Counted from the stretch's first letter, positions 18,833 to 26,181 are shown. The stretch: DNA of 27,417 bases from Collinsella sp. (GCA_031295725.1 JAUMNV010000050.1:1-27417); one strand, 5' to 3'. Numbers and translations are program-made. Notes: generated by a model from the letters alone, not told the origin.

Positions 18833-19093
18833 GGGTTGACGAGGGGTTAATACTTGCACAAACCATACCAGCCAAACAAAAAGATACCAATCTGGTTGGT
18901 AAAACACCGTCAATGAGCCGCGAGCCAACTAGCTGCGTAAATAAAACCTAAAGAACTGTTGCAAATGAATGGCAAATACCCAGATGCCGCCGTTGCGTTT
19001 TTCAATTAACTGCTACGCGCAAACAGCAAAATGCTACTATCTAACAAGCACGTAAGAAAGCAGATTAACGGTTAAGGCTAAGAAGTGGCAGGC
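18833..19093. other. AT-rich intergenic region with a 17-bp palindrome
   Basis: No gene is seen in this stretch. It holds the palindrome TACCAATCTGGTTGGTA at 18885-18901 (6-bp arms, 5-bp centre), which has the size and form of a repressor operator. A possible -10 box TACTAT lies at 19035-19040 ahead of the helix-turn-helix gene, but no good -35 box is visible at the right distance. Confidence 0.45.
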
Positions 19094-19489
19094 ATGTCAG
19101 AAGCAACAAGGACTCGCGCGCATGCGCCCGAGGTTAGGCAGCGCGCCGTCGAGATCCTCCAAGAGGGGGTCGGTCACCGCGCCCTCGCCGCAAAGATTGG
19201 CATTCCCCAGGCCACGGCTCGTCAGTGGGCCCGCGCATATGCCGTGGGCGGTGCCGACGCCGTGCTCAATGCGGGCGCTCGTCATCATACCTATTCGTAC
19301 GATGTAAAGCTCGCCGTGGTTAAGGACCGTCTGGAAAACGGCTTGACGGTTCGCGAGGCCATGATCAAGTACAAGATTCCCAGCGAGTCTTCAGTCAAGG
19401 CTTGGTGCCGCCAGTATCGCGAGAGCGGTGAATCCGCGCTGGTCGATAAGCCGCGCGGTCGCAAGCCGCGCGCTAAAAAGGCGGAATAG
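19094..19489 (+). CDS. Helix-turn-helix protein like an IS3-family OrfA, orphan
   Basis: The 131-residue basic protein carries two helix-turn-helix units. The first covers about residues 10-50 (EVRQRAVEILQEG ... GIPQATARQWARAY) and the second about 60-110 (DVKLAVVKDRLENGLTVREA ... YKIPSESSVKAWCRQY). It ends in a basic tail PRGRKPRAKKAE. This is the build of OrfA from IS150/IS3-type elements, which binds the element ends. No OrfB integrase follows: a terminator comes 12 bp after the stop. It is therefore either an IS remnant or a domesticated DNA-binding regulator; the intact frame and own terminator favour the latter slightly. GTG 19085 is an alternative start adding three residues, with a weak AAGG site. 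Confidence 0.75.
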   Translation: MSEATRTRAHAPEVRQRAVEILQEGVGHRALAAKIGIPQATARQWARAYAVGGADAVLNAGARHHTYSYDVKLAVVKDRLENGLTVREAMIKYKIPSESSVKAWCRQYRESGESALVDKPRGRKPRAKKAE

Positions 19490-19500
19490 CGAACGGGATG

Positions 19501-19524
19501 GTGCGCCCACAGGGGCGCATTTTT
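19501..19524 (+). terminator. Rho-independent terminator after the helix-turn-helix gene
   Basis: TGCGCCC (19502-19508) pairs with GGGCGCA (19513-19519) over the loop ACAG, followed by five T. It separates the helix-turn-helix gene from the hydrogenase operon. Confidence 0.9.
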
Positions 19525-19615
19525 CTTGCCGCCCCTCTGCTCCAATGCGGACAGACTCCTTACCCCGTACGTCTAAAACTCCCCAGTTGACCGAAAATCC
19601 GCCGCCGCTACTCCT

Positions 19616-19642
19616 CAATTGAGCTATAACGTTAAACAATTG
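19616..19642. promoter_or_regulatory. Possible operator/promoter region of the hydrogenase operon
   Basis: Two CAATTG palindromes (19616-19621 and 19637-19642) have centres exactly 21 bp apart, about two DNA turns. Between them are a TATAAC box (19625-19630) and AACGTT (19628-19633). They lie about 30-55 bp ahead of the first hydrogenase gene. No matching -35 box is convincing, so the promoter reading is tentative. Confidence 0.3.
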
Positions 19643-19670
19643 CAGCGTTTTTGCATGGGGGAGTGATGGT

Positions 19671-22553
19671 ATGACGCTACTGTATTTCCTTACCCTGTTT
19701 CCGCTGGTACCGGCGCTGGGCATGCTGCTCGCGCGCGGTGACCGCGCCCGCGATGCGGTGGGGCTCATAGGTTCCGGCGTTATTATGGCGGTGACAGCTG
19801 TGGTCGCCGTCATGTTTTTTGGCGCGGGCCCGCAGAGCTTTGAGGTTGCCTCCGGCACCTCGCATGTGCTCTCGATCATCAGCTCCGCCATCGATGTCAT
19901 CCTGTGCGCCGTCATCCTGTACAACGCGTATAAATATAGGAACGCGCTCACCACGGTGCTCGGCGTGGTGCAGCTGGTGGGTTCGGTTGCCTTTGCGACC
20001 ATGACGCTGCCTGCGGCCGAAGCCGTCACGGCGACGCCGCTCTACCTGGACTACATGAGCGTGATCATGGTCCTCGCCGTCGGCATTGTCGGCAGCCTAA
20101 TCTGCGTGTATGCCCTGGGCTACATGAAGGACTTCCAGGCCCATGACGAGCACGAGGCCGCGCTGCGCGGGCAGACCGCGCCCGACCGACGCCCGCAGTT
20201 CCTGGCGCTCATGTTCCTGTTCCTCTCGGCCATGTTCGTCATCGTGACGAGCGATAACCTGGAGTGGCTGTTCTGCGGCTGGGAAATCACCACCGTGTGC
20301 TCGTTCCTTATGATTGGCTACACGCGCACGCCCGAGGCCATCAAGAACGCCTTCACCCAGATCATCCTCAACATGCTGGGCGGTATCGCGTTTTTGGCCG
20401 GACTTATGTATCTGCACGTTAACGGCATGCCGCTGACCATCTCGGGCATGATCGAGCTTTCCGGCGCCGGAACCGCGCAATCCGCGCTGCTGGTGATGCC
20501 GGTCATCCTGTTGTCGCTCGCCGCACTCACCAAGGCCGCACAGATGCCGTTCCACACTTGGCTGTTGGGTGCCATGGTTGCCCCCACGCCCACGAGCGCC
20601 CTGCTGCACTCGTCGACCATGGTCAAAGCCGGCGTGTTCCTGATGGTCAAGCTGAGCCCGCTCTATGCCATCTATCCCGTGACCGGCTTTATGGTCACGA
20701 GTGTGGGTGCCATCACGTTTTTGCTCGCCGCCCTCATGGCCATCTCGCAGAGCAACGCCAAACGCGTGCTCGCGTACTCCACCATTTCCAACTTGGGCCT
20801 CATCAGTGCCTGCTTGGGTGTCGGCGCGCCCGAGGCCGTATGGGCGGCCATCTTCCTGATCCTGTTCCACACGGTGGCAAAGTCGCTGCTGTTCCTGTGC
20901 GTGGGCACGGCCGAGCATCATATCGGCAGCCGCGATATCGAGGACATGGACGGTATGTTCAGCCGCATGCCGCACCTGACGCGTTTGATGATGCTGGGCA
21001 TCATGGGCATGTTTGTGGCGCCGTTTGGCATGCTCGTGTCCAAGTGGGGCGCCCTGGTGGCGTTTGCGCAGACCGGCAACGTGCTCATGATCATGGTGCT
21101 TGCCTTTGGCTCGGCCGCGACGTTTTACTTCTGGGGCAAGTGGCTTGCCAAGCTTTCGGGCGTCGACCCCACGGCTCAAAACGTTGAGGTCAATGTCCAT
21201 AAGACCGAATGGGTGGCCCTCAACACCATCGCCGCGCTGCTGATTCTGTGCTGCGTGGCCTTCCCGATTATCTCGAGCGGTTTGGTGTCGCCTTACTTGG
21301 CCATGGTGTTTGGCCGCGTGCCGTACGTTATTGGCAAGGACGCCATGTATCTGATGGTGGTTATCGTGGCGTTTATCGCCGTGGTGCTGCTGACGTCATT
21401 CCGCGTGAGCAACAAACCGCACGTAAACGTATATCTGTCGGGTGTGGGAACCGACAATTACCGCCATTTCCGCGGCTCGATGGGACACGAGGTGAAGGCC
21501 GAAAAGCGCAATTGGTACTCGGAGGACGCCCTTGGCGAGAAGCGTATTGGCCCCGTGGGTAGCGTCGTGTGCTGCAGCATTATCTTGTTTGCGCTGCTGT
21601 GTTGCGCGTGGATTGGGCCCGAGCGACTTGCCATGAGCGCGCCCTCGGTGCTGCGTGGTAAGTATTTTGAAGGTTCGGGTGTCGTGGGCATCTTTATTGG
21701 CACCGTGGCGTTTGCCCTGCTGGCGCCGCTTGTGGGCGGCCTGATCGACGGCGTTGACCGTAAGCTTTCGGCTCGCATGCAGGGCCGTGTGGGCCCGCGC
21801 CTGCTGCAACCGTTCTACGACGTTGCCAAGCTGCTGCGCAAGGCCCCTGCCAGCGTAAACACCATGGACGATACCTACATGGCGTGCGCGCTCATCTTTA
21901 CCGTCGTGGGCGGCGGCATCTTTGTGTCGGGCTCCAACACGCTGCTGTGCGCTTTTATGGTGACGCTCGCCGCGATCTTTGTGGTGCTGGCGTCCGCCTC
22001 GACGCAAAGCCCGTTTGCCCAGGTCGGTGCCGACCGCGAGCTGCTGCAGGTCATGAGTTACGAGCCCGCCGTTCTGCTGATGAGCGTGGGCCTGTACCTT
22101 GCCACCGACAGCTTCGATTCCATCGCCGTGACGGGGCAGTCGGCCCCCATCATCGTGTACAGCGCGCCCATTTTCCTCGCGCTGCTCGCGGTACTTACCA
22201 TCAAGCTGCGCAAGTCGCCGTTCGATCTTTCGTACTCGCATCACGCGCATCAGGAGATCGTTCAGGGCGTCGCCACCGAGATGAGCGGCGGCACGCTGGC
22301 CAAGATGACCCTTATGCACTGGTGCGAGACCGTGCTGTTTTTGATGTGGGTGGGCATGTTCTTTGTCTGGGACAACCCGGTGAGCTGGGTGGTCGCCCTG
22401 GTCGTGATGGCTGCGACGTACTTTGTCGAGGTGCTTATCGACAACACCTTCGCACGCAGTACCTGGCGCAGCTGCTTTAAGCTCGGATGGGGCGTGGCGC
22501 TGGTGTTTGGCCTGCTCAACCTTATGCCCATCCTCGTCGACGTGTTTATTTAG
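19671..22553 (+). CDS. Fused EchA-EchB-type membrane subunit of group 4 [NiFe] hydrogenase
   Basis: The 960-residue protein joins two subunits that are normally separate. Residues 1 to about 640 form an antiporter-like NuoL/HyfB/EchA part: many membrane helices, GWEITT with E205, TKAAQMPFHTWL with K288, and LLHSSTMVKAG with K319, the charged residues of the ion path. A hydrophilic stretch (about 585-625) follows. Residues from about 660 are NuoH/HycD/EchB-like, marked near residue 694 by GVDRKLSARMQGRVGP followed by LLQPFYDVAKLLRK. EchA of about 630 plus EchB of about 300 residues accounts for the length. The protein forms the ion-translocating arm that anchors the complex. ATG 19671 has GGGGGAG at seven bases distance. 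It is the first gene of the operon, and the EchC start is 13 bp after its stop. Confidence 0.9.
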   Translation: MTLLYFLTLFPLVPALGMLLARGDRARDAVGLIGSGVIMAVTAVVAVMFFGAGPQSFEVASGTSHVLSIISSAIDVILCAVILYNAYKYRNALTTVLGVVQLVGSVAFATMTLPAAEAVTATPLYLDYMSVIMVLAVGIVGSLICVYALGYMKDFQAHDEHEAALRGQTAPDRRPQFLALMFLFLSAMFVIVTSDNLEWLFCGWEITTVCSFLMIGYTRTPEAIKNAFTQIILNMLGGIAFLAGLMYLHVNGMPLTISGMIELSGAGTAQSALLVMPVILLSLAALTKAAQMPFHTWLLGAMVAPTPTSALLHSSTMVKAGVFLMVKLSPLYAIYPVTGFMVTSVGAITFLLAALMAISQSNAKRVLAYSTISNLGLISACLGVGAPEAVWAAIFLILFHTVAKSLLFLCVGTAEHHIGSRDIEDMDGMFSRMPHLTRLMMLGIMGMFVAPFGMLVSKWGALVAFAQTGNVLMIMVLAFGSAATFYFWGKWLAKLSGVDPTAQNVEVNVHKTEWVALNTIAALLILCCVAFPIISSGLVSPYLAMVFGRVPYVIGKDAMYLMVVIVAFIAVVLLTSFRVSNKPHVNVYLSGVGTDNYRHFRGSMGHEVKAEKRNWYSEDALGEKRIGPVGSVVCCSIILFALLCCAWIGPERLAMSAPSVLRGKYFEGSGVVGIFIGTVAFALLAPLVGGLIDGVDRKLSARMQGRVGPRLLQPFYDVAKLLRKAPASVNTMDDTYMACALIFTVVGGGIFVSGSNTLLCAFMVTLAAIFVVLASASTQSPFAQVGADRELLQVMSYEPAVLLMSVGLYLATDSFDSIAVTGQSAPIIVYSAPIFLALLAVLTIKLRKSPFDLSYSHHAHQEIVQGVATEMSGGTLAKMTLMHWCETVLFLMWVGMFFVWDNPVSWVVALVVMAATYFVEVLIDNTFARSTWRSCFKLGWGVALVFGLLNLMPILVDVFI

Positions 22554-22565
22554 GAGGCGGCATCC

Positions 22566-23234
22566 ATGGATCATAAAATGTCGCGCTCGCCGTGGGTTAT
22601 TCATTACGACGGCTCGAGCTGCAACGGATGCGATATCGAGGTGCTGGCCTCGCTCACGCCACTGTTCGATGCGGAGCGCTTTGGCGTGGTCAACACCGGC
22701 AACCCCAAGCATGCGGACATCTTTTTGGTGACGGGGTCGGTCAATGCCCAGAACCTGCCCGTCGTGCGCCAGATCTACAACCAGATGCTCGAGCCCAAGT
22801 GCGTGGTGGCGTGCGGCATCTGCGCGTGCTCGGGCGGCGTATTCCGCGATGCCTACAACGTAATCGGCGGCGTGGACCGCGCGATTCCCGTGGACGTGTA
22901 CGCGCCCGGGTGCGCCATTCGCCCCGAGACCGTGATCGATGCCATCGTGGAGGCGTGCGGCATCCTGGACCAGAAGGAGGCCGTGATGCGCGCCGGCGGC
23001 GACCCGCTCACCGTGGGCGGCGCCGCTACCTGGGACGATGGCGTTGAGTTGGGCGAGGACGGGTTTGTGGCCGCGGGGGCCGGGGCTGACGGTGCCGGTG
23101 ACGGCGTCGAGGCCAACGTGTCCACCAGGTCCGCCGCACCCGCCGCTGGTGACGCACCTGCCGGGAAGCCCGCCGCGCCCGCCGCTGGCGACGCATCTGC
23201 TGAGACGCCCGCCGCTGCAAAGGAGGCCGAGTAA
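22566..23234 (+). CDS. echC: EchC-type small subunit of group 4 [NiFe] hydrogenase (NuoB-like)
   Basis: The 222-residue protein carries the proximal 4Fe-4S site: C19-x2-C22 in SSCNGCDIE, C86 in CGICACSGGVF and C116 in APGCAIRPE. The CxxC replaces the tandem Cys of complex I NuoB, as expected for hydrogenases. It passes electrons from the EchF ferredoxin subunit to the NiFe site of EchE, on the cytoplasmic face. The core ends near 150, the usual EchC length. A further tail of about 70 residues is rich in Ala, Gly and Pro and repeats APAAGDA twice; such a tail is unusual for the family and may be a flexible linker. GGAGGC overlaps the upstream stop and serves as ribosome site. The stop overlaps the next start (TAATG), so translation is coupled. 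Confidence 0.9.
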   Translation: MDHKMSRSPWVIHYDGSSCNGCDIEVLASLTPLFDAERFGVVNTGNPKHADIFLVTGSVNAQNLPVVRQIYNQMLEPKCVVACGICACSGGVFRDAYNVIGGVDRAIPVDVYAPGCAIRPETVIDAIVEACGILDQKEAVMRAGGDPLTVGGAATWDDGVELGEDGFVAAGAGADGAGDGVEANVSTRSAAPAAGDAPAGKPAAPAAGDASAETPAAAKEAE

Positions 23235-23950
23235 TGCAAATGGCTATTTATACCACCGTCGAGATCGACGAGCTCTTGTCGCATGTCCAGGCGCTCAAGG
23301 GCGCCCGCGCGCGTTTTGTGCAAATGCATCCCGAGCGCAACGTCGACGACGGCACGTATCGCCTGGTCTATACGTTTATCAACGTTCGTGCTGCTCAGGA
23401 GCATATTGCGCAGGACGGCAGCTATGCGATCGAGAACCTGGTGGTCGAGGGCATCGACCAGTACCAGGAGATTCCGTCCATCAGCTCGTACTATCCGGCG
23501 GTGTTCCCGTTTGAGAACGAGGCACACGATCTGTTTGGGCTTGCCATCACCGACATGCAGATCGACTTTAAGGGCTTTTTCTACCAGGTCTCAACGGCCG
23601 AGCCCATGAGCGTTATCACGCCCGAGGTGAAGGCCGCGCGCGAGAAGGCCATGAAGGTCCGTGCCGCCGCAGAGGCCAAGGCGCGCAAGGCTGCGGCCGA
23701 GAAGGCCGCTGCCGCTGCTGCTGCGGGGGAGGGCGCCGCAGGCGCCGGCGATGCTGCGGGCGCTGCCGTCGCCCAGTCCGCTGCGGCTACCGGCTCCGAT
23801 GCTCAGCACGATGAAGCTGCTGCCAAGGCCGCACTTAAGGCTGCCGAGATGGAGGCAAAGCTCGCCGCCATGGATCCCGAGAAAGCGGCCAAGGTCCGCG
23901 CGGCGCTTGCTGCCAAGGCCGCCCGCGACAAGCAGAAAAAGGAGGCGTAA
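23234..23950 (+). CDS. echD: EchD-type subunit of group 4 [NiFe] hydrogenase (NuoC-like) with Ala/Lys-rich tail
   Basis: Residues 1 to about 128 match the NuoC/30-kDa-like EchD fold, ending in the signature FPFENEAHDLFG (91-102) and FKGFFYQ (112-118). EchD is usually about 120-130 residues. This one has 238, because of a tail from about 130 built of Ala, Lys and Glu with predicted long helix or coiled coil. The subunit braces EchC and EchE in the peripheral arm. The ATG overlaps the echC stop by one base; ATG 23240 (MAIYTT) is a possible alternative start. The Ala-rich tail has a counterpart at the end of EchC, which suggests a shared local feature of this complex. The assignment is firm and the tail's role unknown. 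Confidence 0.85.
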   Translation: MQMAIYTTVEIDELLSHVQALKGARARFVQMHPERNVDDGTYRLVYTFINVRAAQEHIAQDGSYAIENLVVEGIDQYQEIPSISSYYPAVFPFENEAHDLFGLAITDMQIDFKGFFYQVSTAEPMSVITPEVKAAREKAMKVRAAAEAKARKAAAEKAAAAAAAGEGAAGAGDAAGAAVAQSAAATGSDAQHDEAAAKAALKAAEMEAKLAAMDPEKAAKVRAALAAKAARDKQKKEA

Positions 23951-23955
23951 GGTCC

Positions 23956-25044
23956 ATGGCACATCGCTCCGTTATTCCGTTTGGCCCGCAACACCCGGTG
24001 CTGCCCGAGCCGCTTCATCTGGACCTGGTGATCGAGGACGACCGCGTCATCGAGGCAATTCCGCAGATCGGCTTTGTGCACCGCGGACTCGAGAAGCTCA
24101 CCGAAAAGCGCGACATGCACCAGTTTGGCTACATCGCCGAGCGCATCTGCGGCATCTGCGCCGTGGGCCACAGCTATGGCTATGCCAGCGCCTGCGAGCG
24201 CATGCTCGACATCGAGGTGCCCGGCCGCGCGCAGTATATCCGCACTATTTTGCACGAGCTTTCGCGCATCCACTCGCATCTGCTGTGGCTGGGCCTGCTC
24301 GCCGATGCCTTTGGCTTCGAGGCGCTGTTCTATCGGTCGTGGACCCTGCGCGAGCAGATTCTCAAGATCTTCGAGAGCGCGTGCGGTGGTCGCGTGATTC
24401 TGTCGATCAACGAGATCGGCGGTCTTAAACACGACATTGAGGACTCCGAGCTGGCGGGTATTGTCCAGACGCTCGATGCCATGCGTCCCGACTACGAGGC
24501 CCTGGTGCATACGTTTTTGGACGACAATAGCTGCGGCGAGCGCTTGCATGGTGTGGGCGTGATTAGCAAGAAGGAAGCGCTGGAGCTTTCGATGGTCGGC
24601 CCGTTCGGTCGTGCCTCGGGCGTGGGTTACGACGTGCGCATGTTCGGTGACGGCGCCTATGCGGATCTGGCTGCGTTTGAGCCCATCGTTGCCACCGACG
24701 GCGACTGCTACGCCCGCTGTCAGGTGCGTTGTGCCGAGGTCACGCAGGCCATGGACATCATCAGGGAGCTTGTGGGCAAGATTCCGCACGACGGCATCGG
24801 TGGACGCACCAAGCTCACGCCGGCCGACGGCGCGCGTGGCGAGGTTGTGATTGAGCAGCCGCGCGGCGAGGCGTATTACTATGTGCGCGGTAACGGCACC
24901 AAGAACTTGGACCGCTTCCGCGTGCGCACGCCGACGTCGCAAAACCTGGCGGGTCTGACGCATGCGCTGCAGGGCGTGCTTCTTGCCAACGTGCCCATGA
25001 TTATCCTGACCATCGACCCCTGCATTAGCTGCACGGAAAGGTAG
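23956..25044 (+). CDS. echE: EchE-type catalytic large subunit of group 4 [NiFe] hydrogenase
   Basis: The 362-residue protein has both NiFe ligand pairs: C65-x2-C68 in RICGICAVGHSYG with H72, and C356-x2-C359 in DPCISCTER at the extreme C-terminus. All four cysteines separate it from the complex I subunit NuoD, which lacks them, and mark it as a working hydrogenase. It catalyses 2H+ + 2e- = H2 in the cytoplasmic arm of the membrane complex, with reduced ferredoxin as likely donor. The chain stops at R362, directly after the motif, so there is no C-terminal peptide for a maturation protease to remove, unlike HycE. No hyp maturation genes are in the window. It follows echD by 5 bp; AAGGAGG at the echD end is the ribosome site. 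The gene ends 7 bp before echF. Confidence 0.95.
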   Translation: MAHRSVIPFGPQHPVLPEPLHLDLVIEDDRVIEAIPQIGFVHRGLEKLTEKRDMHQFGYIAERICGICAVGHSYGYASACERMLDIEVPGRAQYIRTILHELSRIHSHLLWLGLLADAFGFEALFYRSWTLREQILKIFESACGGRVILSINEIGGLKHDIEDSELAGIVQTLDAMRPDYEALVHTFLDDNSCGERLHGVGVISKKEALELSMVGPFGRASGVGYDVRMFGDGAYADLAAFEPIVATDGDCYARCQVRCAEVTQAMDIIRELVGKIPHDGIGGRTKLTPADGARGEVVIEQPRGEAYYYVRGNGTKNLDRFRVRTPTSQNLAGLTHALQGVLLANVPMIILTIDPCISCTER

Positions 25045-25051
25045 GCGCGGC

Positions 25052-25393
25052 ATGAGTTTACTGACATTTGCCAAGACGGCCTTGGGCTCTATGGTCAAGC
25101 AGCCGGTCACGGTGTGCTATCCGCAGGAGAAGCTCGCGGCACCCGAGCGACTGCGCGGGCACATCGTTAACGACATGGACGTGTGCATTTGCTGCGGCAT
25201 GTGCGCGCGGCGTTGCCCGGCGGGCGCGCTCGCGGTCGATCGCAAAGGCGGTACCTGGTCGATTGACCCGTACGCCTGCGTGGTGTGCGGCGAGTGCATC
25301 GAAAGCTGCCCCAAACACTGCCTGAGCATGGACACCGCCCGTACCCCGGTTGCGGCGGACAAGACTCCCACGGTAGAAACCAAGCCGGAATAG
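25052..25393 (+). CDS. echF: EchF-type 2x[4Fe-4S] ferredoxin subunit of group 4 [NiFe] hydrogenase (NuoI-like)
   Basis: The 113-residue protein has two complete 4Fe-4S motifs. The first is C45, C48, C51 and C55 (CICCGMCARRCP, with C47 as an additional Cys). The second is C76, C79, C82 and C86 (CVVCGECIESCP). This matches the NuoI/EchF subunit, which accepts electrons from soluble ferredoxin and hands them to EchC. An N-terminal stretch of about 40 residues is typical of the family, and a short Thr/Pro-rich tail follows the clusters. It is the last gene of the operon, followed by a strong GC hairpin. Confidence 0.92.
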   Translation: MSLLTFAKTALGSMVKQPVTVCYPQEKLAAPERLRGHIVNDMDVCICCGMCARRCPAGALAVDRKGGTWSIDPYACVVCGECIESCPKHCLSMDTARTPVAADKTPTVETKPE

Positions 25394-25403
25394 CGCTGGA
25401 ACA

Positions 25404-25437
25404 GGGGCCGGCGGGGCAAAAATGCCCCACCGGCCCC
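25404..25437 (+). terminator. GC-rich hairpin after the hydrogenase operon, possible terminator
   Basis: GGGGCCGG (25404-25411) pairs with CCGGCCCC (25430-25437), and GGGGCA pairs inward with TGCCCC over an AAAA loop, with one C/A mismatch. No T-run follows, so it may terminate weakly or protect the mRNA end. A second small hairpin CGCGC/GCGCG lies just after it (25437-25453). Confidence 0.6.
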
Positions 25438-25468
25438 GCGCTTAAACGCGCGGTTGTGCCGTCGCGAA

Positions 25469-25622
25469 CAAAACTATGCCGGATTACTACGATAAATCGC
25501 CCACCTCCAACCACACCGCATTTGGCAAAATCAAAACCGCAGGTAGACGGCTTGTAGTTTTGCGAAAAAATCACGCGTGGTCGGGAATCTCGTTTTTATC
25601 GTAGTAAACCGGCATAGTTTTG
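25469..25622. repeat. Structured palindromic element, copy A (154 bp)
   Basis: The outer arms 25469-25496 (beginning CAAAACTATGCCGG) and 25595-25622 (ending CCGGCATAGTTTTG) pair at 27 of 28 positions. Inside are an ACCAC/GTGGT stem, a GCAAAA/TTTTGC stem and the shared core AAAACCGCAGGTAGA at 25533-25547. The element has the same total length as copy C, with the core at the same offset (64 bp from the left end). It may be a structured RNA, a MITE-like element or a two-way terminator. Confidence 0.85.
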
Positions 25623-25650
25623 AAATGACACCATATTCGTAACATCACTT

Positions 25651-25696
25651 GATCTCCCGTGGACAGAGGGAAACGGATCATTTTGGCCTCGCGAGG
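25651..25696. repeat. 46-bp direct repeat ahead of palindrome B
   Basis: This segment aligns without gaps to 25890-25935. The last 26 bp (25671-25696, AAACGGATCATTTTGG then a CGCGAGG end) differ by only two bases between copies. With palindromes B and C it makes a tandem unit of about 239 bp. Confidence 0.8.
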
Positions 25697-25727
25697 ACAT
25701 CCGTGTGGCCCGTTCGCCATGAAATGG

Positions 25728-25863
25728 GCCTATCTACTACGTTTGGGCGGCGCCCCTCAACCACGGCAAAAAATGCGAAAAGAAAACCGCAGGTAGAACG
25801 CCTGCGGTTTTCTGGAAAACGGGGGTATGGTCAAGGGTATCGAGTCAAACGTAGTAGATGGGC
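25728..25863. repeat. Structured palindromic element, copy B (136 bp)
   Basis: The arms GCCTATCTACTACGTTTG (25728-25745) and CAAACGTAGTAGATGGGC (25846-25863) pair at all 18 positions with one G-T wobble. The sequence differs from the arms of A and C except for the CTACTACG part shared with A. The core AAAACCGCAGGTAGA lies at 25783-25797 and here forms a 12-bp hairpin, GAAAACCGCAGG with CCTGCGGTTTTC. Confidence 0.85.
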
Positions 25864-25889
25864 AGGTTTCGTGGCGAGCGGTTCCGGGT

Positions 25890-25935
25890 GATTCCTTGGG
25901 GACGGAGGAAAACGGATCATTTTGGTCCCGCGAGG
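25890..25935. repeat. 46-bp direct repeat ahead of palindrome C
   Basis: This is the second copy of the segment at 25651-25696, 239 bp downstream in the same orientation. It includes GGAAAACGGATCATTTTGG and the CGCGAGG end. Confidence 0.8.
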
Positions 25936-25967
25936 CTTGCGGAGGCGCTCGTGCAGAGCCGCTCGGA

Positions 25968-26121
25968 CAAAACTATGCCGGTTTACGGGGCTAAGTCACG
26001 CGCTCCCAACCATGCCGATATCCGTGAAAATAAAACCGCAGGTAGACAAGCCGTCATTTTACGGAAAACGCGGGTATGGATGGGGGCCCTGAGCTTAGCC
26101 CCGTAAACCGGCATAGTTTTG
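25968..26121. repeat. Structured palindromic element, copy C (154 bp)
   Basis: The arms 25968-25995 and 26094-26121 are perfect reverse complements over 28 bp, starting CAAAACTATGCCGGTTTACG. The outer half matches copy A and the inner half (GGGGCTAAG / CTTAGCCCC) does not, yet both sides changed together. The core AAAACCGCAGGTAGA is at 26032-26046, inside a CCGTGAAAAT / ATTTTACGG stem. The element lies 60 bp from the end of the convergent response-regulator gene, and its A-tract/T-tract ends could stop transcription from both sides. Confidence 0.87.
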
Positions 26122-26181
26122 AAATGGCATTAAATCGATAACAGCTATTTTGCTCTGTCGGAGCGGTTGGCCGTTGGGTAA

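Noticed and set aside
19592..19600. CGAAAATCC ahead of the hydrogenase operon, like the iterons at 1833-1913
   Set aside because: It is a single partial match of nine bases without the 23-bp array, so chance is the simpler reading.
23956..25044. Complex I subunit NuoD instead of a hydrogenase
   Set aside because: Both CxxC pairs of the NiFe site are intact, which NuoD lacks.
25649..26106. Two small open frames (80 and 82 codons) in the noncoding block
   Set aside because: They run through the direct repeats and palindromes, and their likeness to each other (TDHFG part) comes from the DNA repeat. No ribosome site or family match is seen.
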